From Sporosarcina jeotgali (GTDB lineage: Bacteria; Bacillota; Bacilli; Bacillales_A; Planococcaceae), in NCBI RefSeq assembly GCF_033304595.1, contig NZ_CP116341.1, positions 477,001 through 541,000 on the forward strand: a stretch of 64,000 bases of DNA, read 5' to 3'. Below are positions 61,983 to 64,000 of the stretch, piece by piece (the first letter of the stretch is position 1; each line of letters opens with the position of its first letter). The notes below the pieces were generated by a model that saw nothing but the letters and a program-made list of their open reading frames with translations, did not search any database and was not told the DNA's origin. Both the position numbers and the translations under genes were made by a program.

Positions 61983-63047
61983 TCATTTACGCTGGGATTT
62001 TGTAAGAGCTTTCCATCGTTTTCGTTCAGCAGATTGTGCTTGTGCATCCGTTTTTCGATCCAAGTATGCGATTTCCCGCTGCAATTTAAGGTAGCTGGCG
62101 AAACGGTCTTCCGCAAGAGAACCGTTACTTAACGCTTGTGAAATGGCACATCCCGGCTCGGATCTATGGCTGCAGTCATTGAATTTGCATGACTCGGAAA
62201 GTGCGTCAATATCTGAAAAACTGCCTTCAATATCCTCGCTGTCGTTCCATAATTGAAATTCCCGCATACCGGGTGTGTCTATTAAGACGCCGCCTGCAGG
62301 GAGCGGCATAAGTTCGCGGTGAGTTGTTGTATGTCGTCCTTTGGCATCATCTTCCCGGATTGTTTGGACTGTCATGGTCTGATCCCCGCAGATTGCGTTG
62401 ACTAACGATGACTTCCCGACACCTGATGAGCCTAGTAAAGCCGCGGTTTTCCCGCCTTTAAGCAAAGTTGTGAGCTGATCAATTCCGGCACCCGTTTTAC
62501 TGCTGACAGCGAGTACATCAGTGCCGAATGCAATGTCGCGTGCTTGGTTGATGAAATCATCAGGAGTATCACTCAGATCTGCTTTTGTCAGTACAATAAC
62601 TGGAACTGCCCCCGAGTCAAAGGCTGCGACCAAGTACCGTTCCAGTCTTCGAATGTTGAAATCATCATTCATGGAAGTGACCAGAAATACGATATCGACA
62701 TTGACTGCAATCAGCTGTTCAGACATGGAGTCTCCTGCAGTTTTACGAGAAAAAATGGAAGTTCTCGGAAGAATCGAATGAATGATCCCGCGTTCTTCGC
62801 CTGGCATTTGTTCAATTGCGACCCAGTCACCGACGGCAGGATAATCTCTTCGGTCGAGTGCGTGATGGAGTAAAGATCCAGAGCAGACAGAAAGCCACTC
62901 GCCGTGTTCAGTTATAACCCGATACATATGTTTGTGTTCTAAAATCACGCGTCCAGCTGTGCAGTTGCTTGATTTGAAGTCGTGTTTCTGTTCATTCCAA
63001 TTCAGTTGGTGAAGTTCGTTCCAACCGTAATTTTGCAGTGTGTTCAA
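61983..63047 (-). CDS. rsgA: RsgA-type ribosome small-subunit GTPase
   Basis: 354-residue circularly permuted GTPase involved in 30S maturation. Order: N-terminal OB fold (CTAGRVILEHKHMYRVITEHGEWLSVCSG), then G4 VLTKADL, G1 LLGSSGVGKSSLVNAI, G2-like RHTTTHRELM and G3 LIDTPGMREFQLW, then the zinc domain CKFNDCSHRSEPGC. TTG start at 63047 after TTAGGAGG. The protein resembles the second RsgA paralogue common in Bacillales, so another rsgA may exist elsewhere. A hairpin with a T-tract lies in its leader. Confidence 0.92.
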   Translation of the reverse strand: MNTLQNYGWNELHQLNWNEQKHDFKSSNCTAGRVILEHKHMYRVITEHGEWLSVCSGSLLHHALDRRDYPAVGDWVAIEQMPGEERGIIHSILPRTSIFSRKTAGDSMSEQLIAVNVDIVFLVTSMNDDFNIRRLERYLVAAFDSGAVPVIVLTKADLSDTPDDFINQARDIAFGTDVLAVSSKTGAGIDQLTTLLKGGKTAALLGSSGVGKSSLVNAICGDQTMTVQTIREDDAKGRHTTTHRELMPLPAGGVLIDTPGMREFQLWNDSEDIEGSFSDIDALSESCKFNDCSHRSEPGCAISQALSNGSLAEDRFASYLKLQREIAYLDRKTDAQAQSAERKRWKALTKSQRK

Positions 63048-63073
63048 TTCTATTCCTCCTAAATATGGGCATA

Positions 63074-63111
63074 TAAAAAAAGCATAGTGTCCTGGATCGG
63101 ACTCCATGCTT
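63074..63111 (-). terminator. Terminator-like hairpin in the rsgA leader
   Basis: On the minus strand AAGCATGGAGTCC / GGACACTATGCTT with one mismatch, followed by TTTTTTTAT, ending about 25 bases before the rsgA start. It could attenuate rsgA or end a short RNA. Confidence 0.7.
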
Positions 63112-63420
63112 TCACGCGCATATCAGAAGAAACATGCCGAGTTTAGGGCATGGCAGGTGAAGGTATGGGTCCAATCCAATTTACATGTGTCAAGTTGAAA
63201 TTAGTCATAGTCATCACCTGCTTTCTGAAAGTTAAATTAATCATAGAGGATAGCTGTTTCAATGTCAATGAATTTTTCGAATTCACTTGCAACGGAAGCG
63301 TTAAGCTGGAAAAACTAAGCAATTTCGCTATCCCGGCTTCTGCAGCCGCAATGCACGGGGAAATTATGATACACTTAATCTCACTAGCAACCTAATACAT
63401 GCAATAGATGAGGTGACTCA
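63112..63420. other. Divergent control region between rsgA and the ORF-3-like gene
   Basis: Without genes (the small open frame 63150-63395 has no SD and no recognisable protein). It contains a second hairpin, CATGCC-N8-GGCATG at 63133-63152, upstream of the terminator-like hairpin. Confidence 0.5.
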
Positions 63421-64000
63421 ATGAAGTCTTATATCGTAAACATTACAATGGTTCATGTAGAACCTGCTGTCAGGCGAAGAGTGATCATGCCTGCAGGCGC
63501 GACGTTCAATCGTCTCCATGAAATGATTCAGCTAATGACAAACTTTGAGAGTTACCATACGGATCGGCCGTATCACTTTTTTGAAGTTGAGGTTGATGGA
63601 TTGTGCATAACAGACAATCCAGTTCAGCGAGAAGAACTTAAGCACTCTAAAACACTCATTCCTAAGCTTCCGACGCGGGTGAAAATTGATGAATATTTGG
63701 AGAAACACAAGCAATTGATGTACACATATGATTTTGGAGATGACTGGCGCTTCTCGATTGACCTCGAAGAAATTGCAGAAGATTATCACTTCGGTTTCCC
63801 GACTTTGCTTGACGGGGAAGGAACAGCTCCTCCAGAAGACGTCGGAGGGCCGCCGGGATATTCCTCATTCCTGGCTATCATGAATGATCCCTCACATCCC
63901 GAGCATGATCATATGAAGCAATGGGTATCCAGTGCGAGATATCACTCTTATGATAAAGATCGAATCAATGACATGCTGAAATTAGTTAAATATAAGAAAA
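63421..64000 (+). CDS. Plasmid pRiA4b ORF-3 family protein (C-terminus outside the window)
   Basis: 193 residues visible, open to the window end. MYTYDFGDDWRFSIDLEEI and PTLLDGEGTAPPEDVGGPPGYSSFLAIMNDPSHPEHDHMKQW are the hallmarks of the pRiA4b ORF-3-like family (also called IS1096 passenger-like). The start IVNITMVHVEPAVRRRVIMPAGATFNRLHEMIQ fits the family N-terminus. GAGGTGACTCA precedes the ATG. Soluble; function unknown. Confidence 0.9.
   Translation, partial: MKSYIVNITMVHVEPAVRRRVIMPAGATFNRLHEMIQLMTNFESYHTDRPYHFFEVEVDGLCITDNPVQREELKHSKTLIPKLPTRVKIDEYLEKHKQLMYTYDFGDDWRFSIDLEEIAEDYHFGFPTLLDGEGTAPPEDVGGPPGYSSFLAIMNDPSHPEHDHMKQWVSSARYHSYDKDRINDMLKLVKYKK

Noticed and set aside
63074..63152. 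T-box riboswitch before rsgA
   Set aside because: No specifier domain and no T-box consensus bulge sequence could be found; only simple hairpins are visible.
63150..63395. Small plus-strand frame before the ORF-3-like gene
   Set aside because: No SD, low-complexity hydrophobic composition, and it covers the rsgA leader hairpins on the other strand.

Overview
The window looks like chromosomal DNA of a moderate-GC Bacillales bacterium, most likely a Sporosarcina-like member of the Planococcaceae. The grounds are the protein families (HelD, YtaF, YdbS/YdbT, OpuA with a GbsR-type regulator, RsgA, NupC), strong Shine-Dalgarno sites, frequent TTG starts, Rho-independent terminators and sigma-A promoters. 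I see no rRNA, tRNA, CRISPR array or prophage. The first gene (sulfatase) and the last (pRiA4b ORF-3-like) run off the window.

Layout. 1-4.1 kb: sulfatase, a zinc-ribbon membrane protein, an MDR oxidoreductase and a DUF4177 protein. 4.1-6.0 kb: group IIC intron copy 1. 6.2-7.4 kb: a DUF3100 membrane-protein pair. 8.1-13.5 kb: three chemoreceptors, two of them membrane paralogues with matching promoters around a divergently transcribed soluble CZB receptor. 13.8-17.5 kb: GbsR-type regulator and the opuA compatible-solute transporter. 18.2-25.2 kb: NERD protein, HelD, YdbS/YdbT, TspO. 25.7-36.5 kb: a Gram-positive Pel exopolysaccharide operon (epimerase-PelD fusion, PelE, deacetylase, PelF, PelG-CotH fusion, VTC, DUF4956). 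36.7-37.3 kb: scar of a deleted ABC transporter. 37.5-43.6 kb: RsbR-like protein, SLH-SGNH hydrolase, and a PTS/NanE amino-sugar locus with an RpiR regulator and a cre site. 43.9-48.5 kb: YfcC transporter plus M20 hydrolase, then intron copy 2. 48.5-56.9 kb: ytaF and a nucleoside/ribose salvage regulon with three matching LacI-type operators. 57.6-64 kb: PstS-like protein, GNAT, cobalamin-adenosyltransferase-like protein, TSUP exporter, RsgA.

The most striking unexplained feature is a family of intergenic modules. Each is an array of usually six units with an exact 21-bp period, joined at a fixed distance to a core of about 45 bp (CACAATTC, then TTAAGGGATTAATTGG, then AGCGCTGCGCTTG). I count about 20 arrays (roughly 119 units) at eight intergenic loci and none inside a confident gene. 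Two unit classes (A, ATCGGCCACAT; B, TTCTCCGACAC) share TCNGNCAC in the same register relative to the core and can alternate within one locus. I do not recognise this element.

The Pel operon is the best candidate for new biology among the genes. It makes a c-di-GMP-responsive polysaccharide machine in which the sugar epimerase is fused to the c-di-GMP receptor, and the flippase-like PelG is fused through an internal lipoprotein-type signal to a CotH kinase-like domain.
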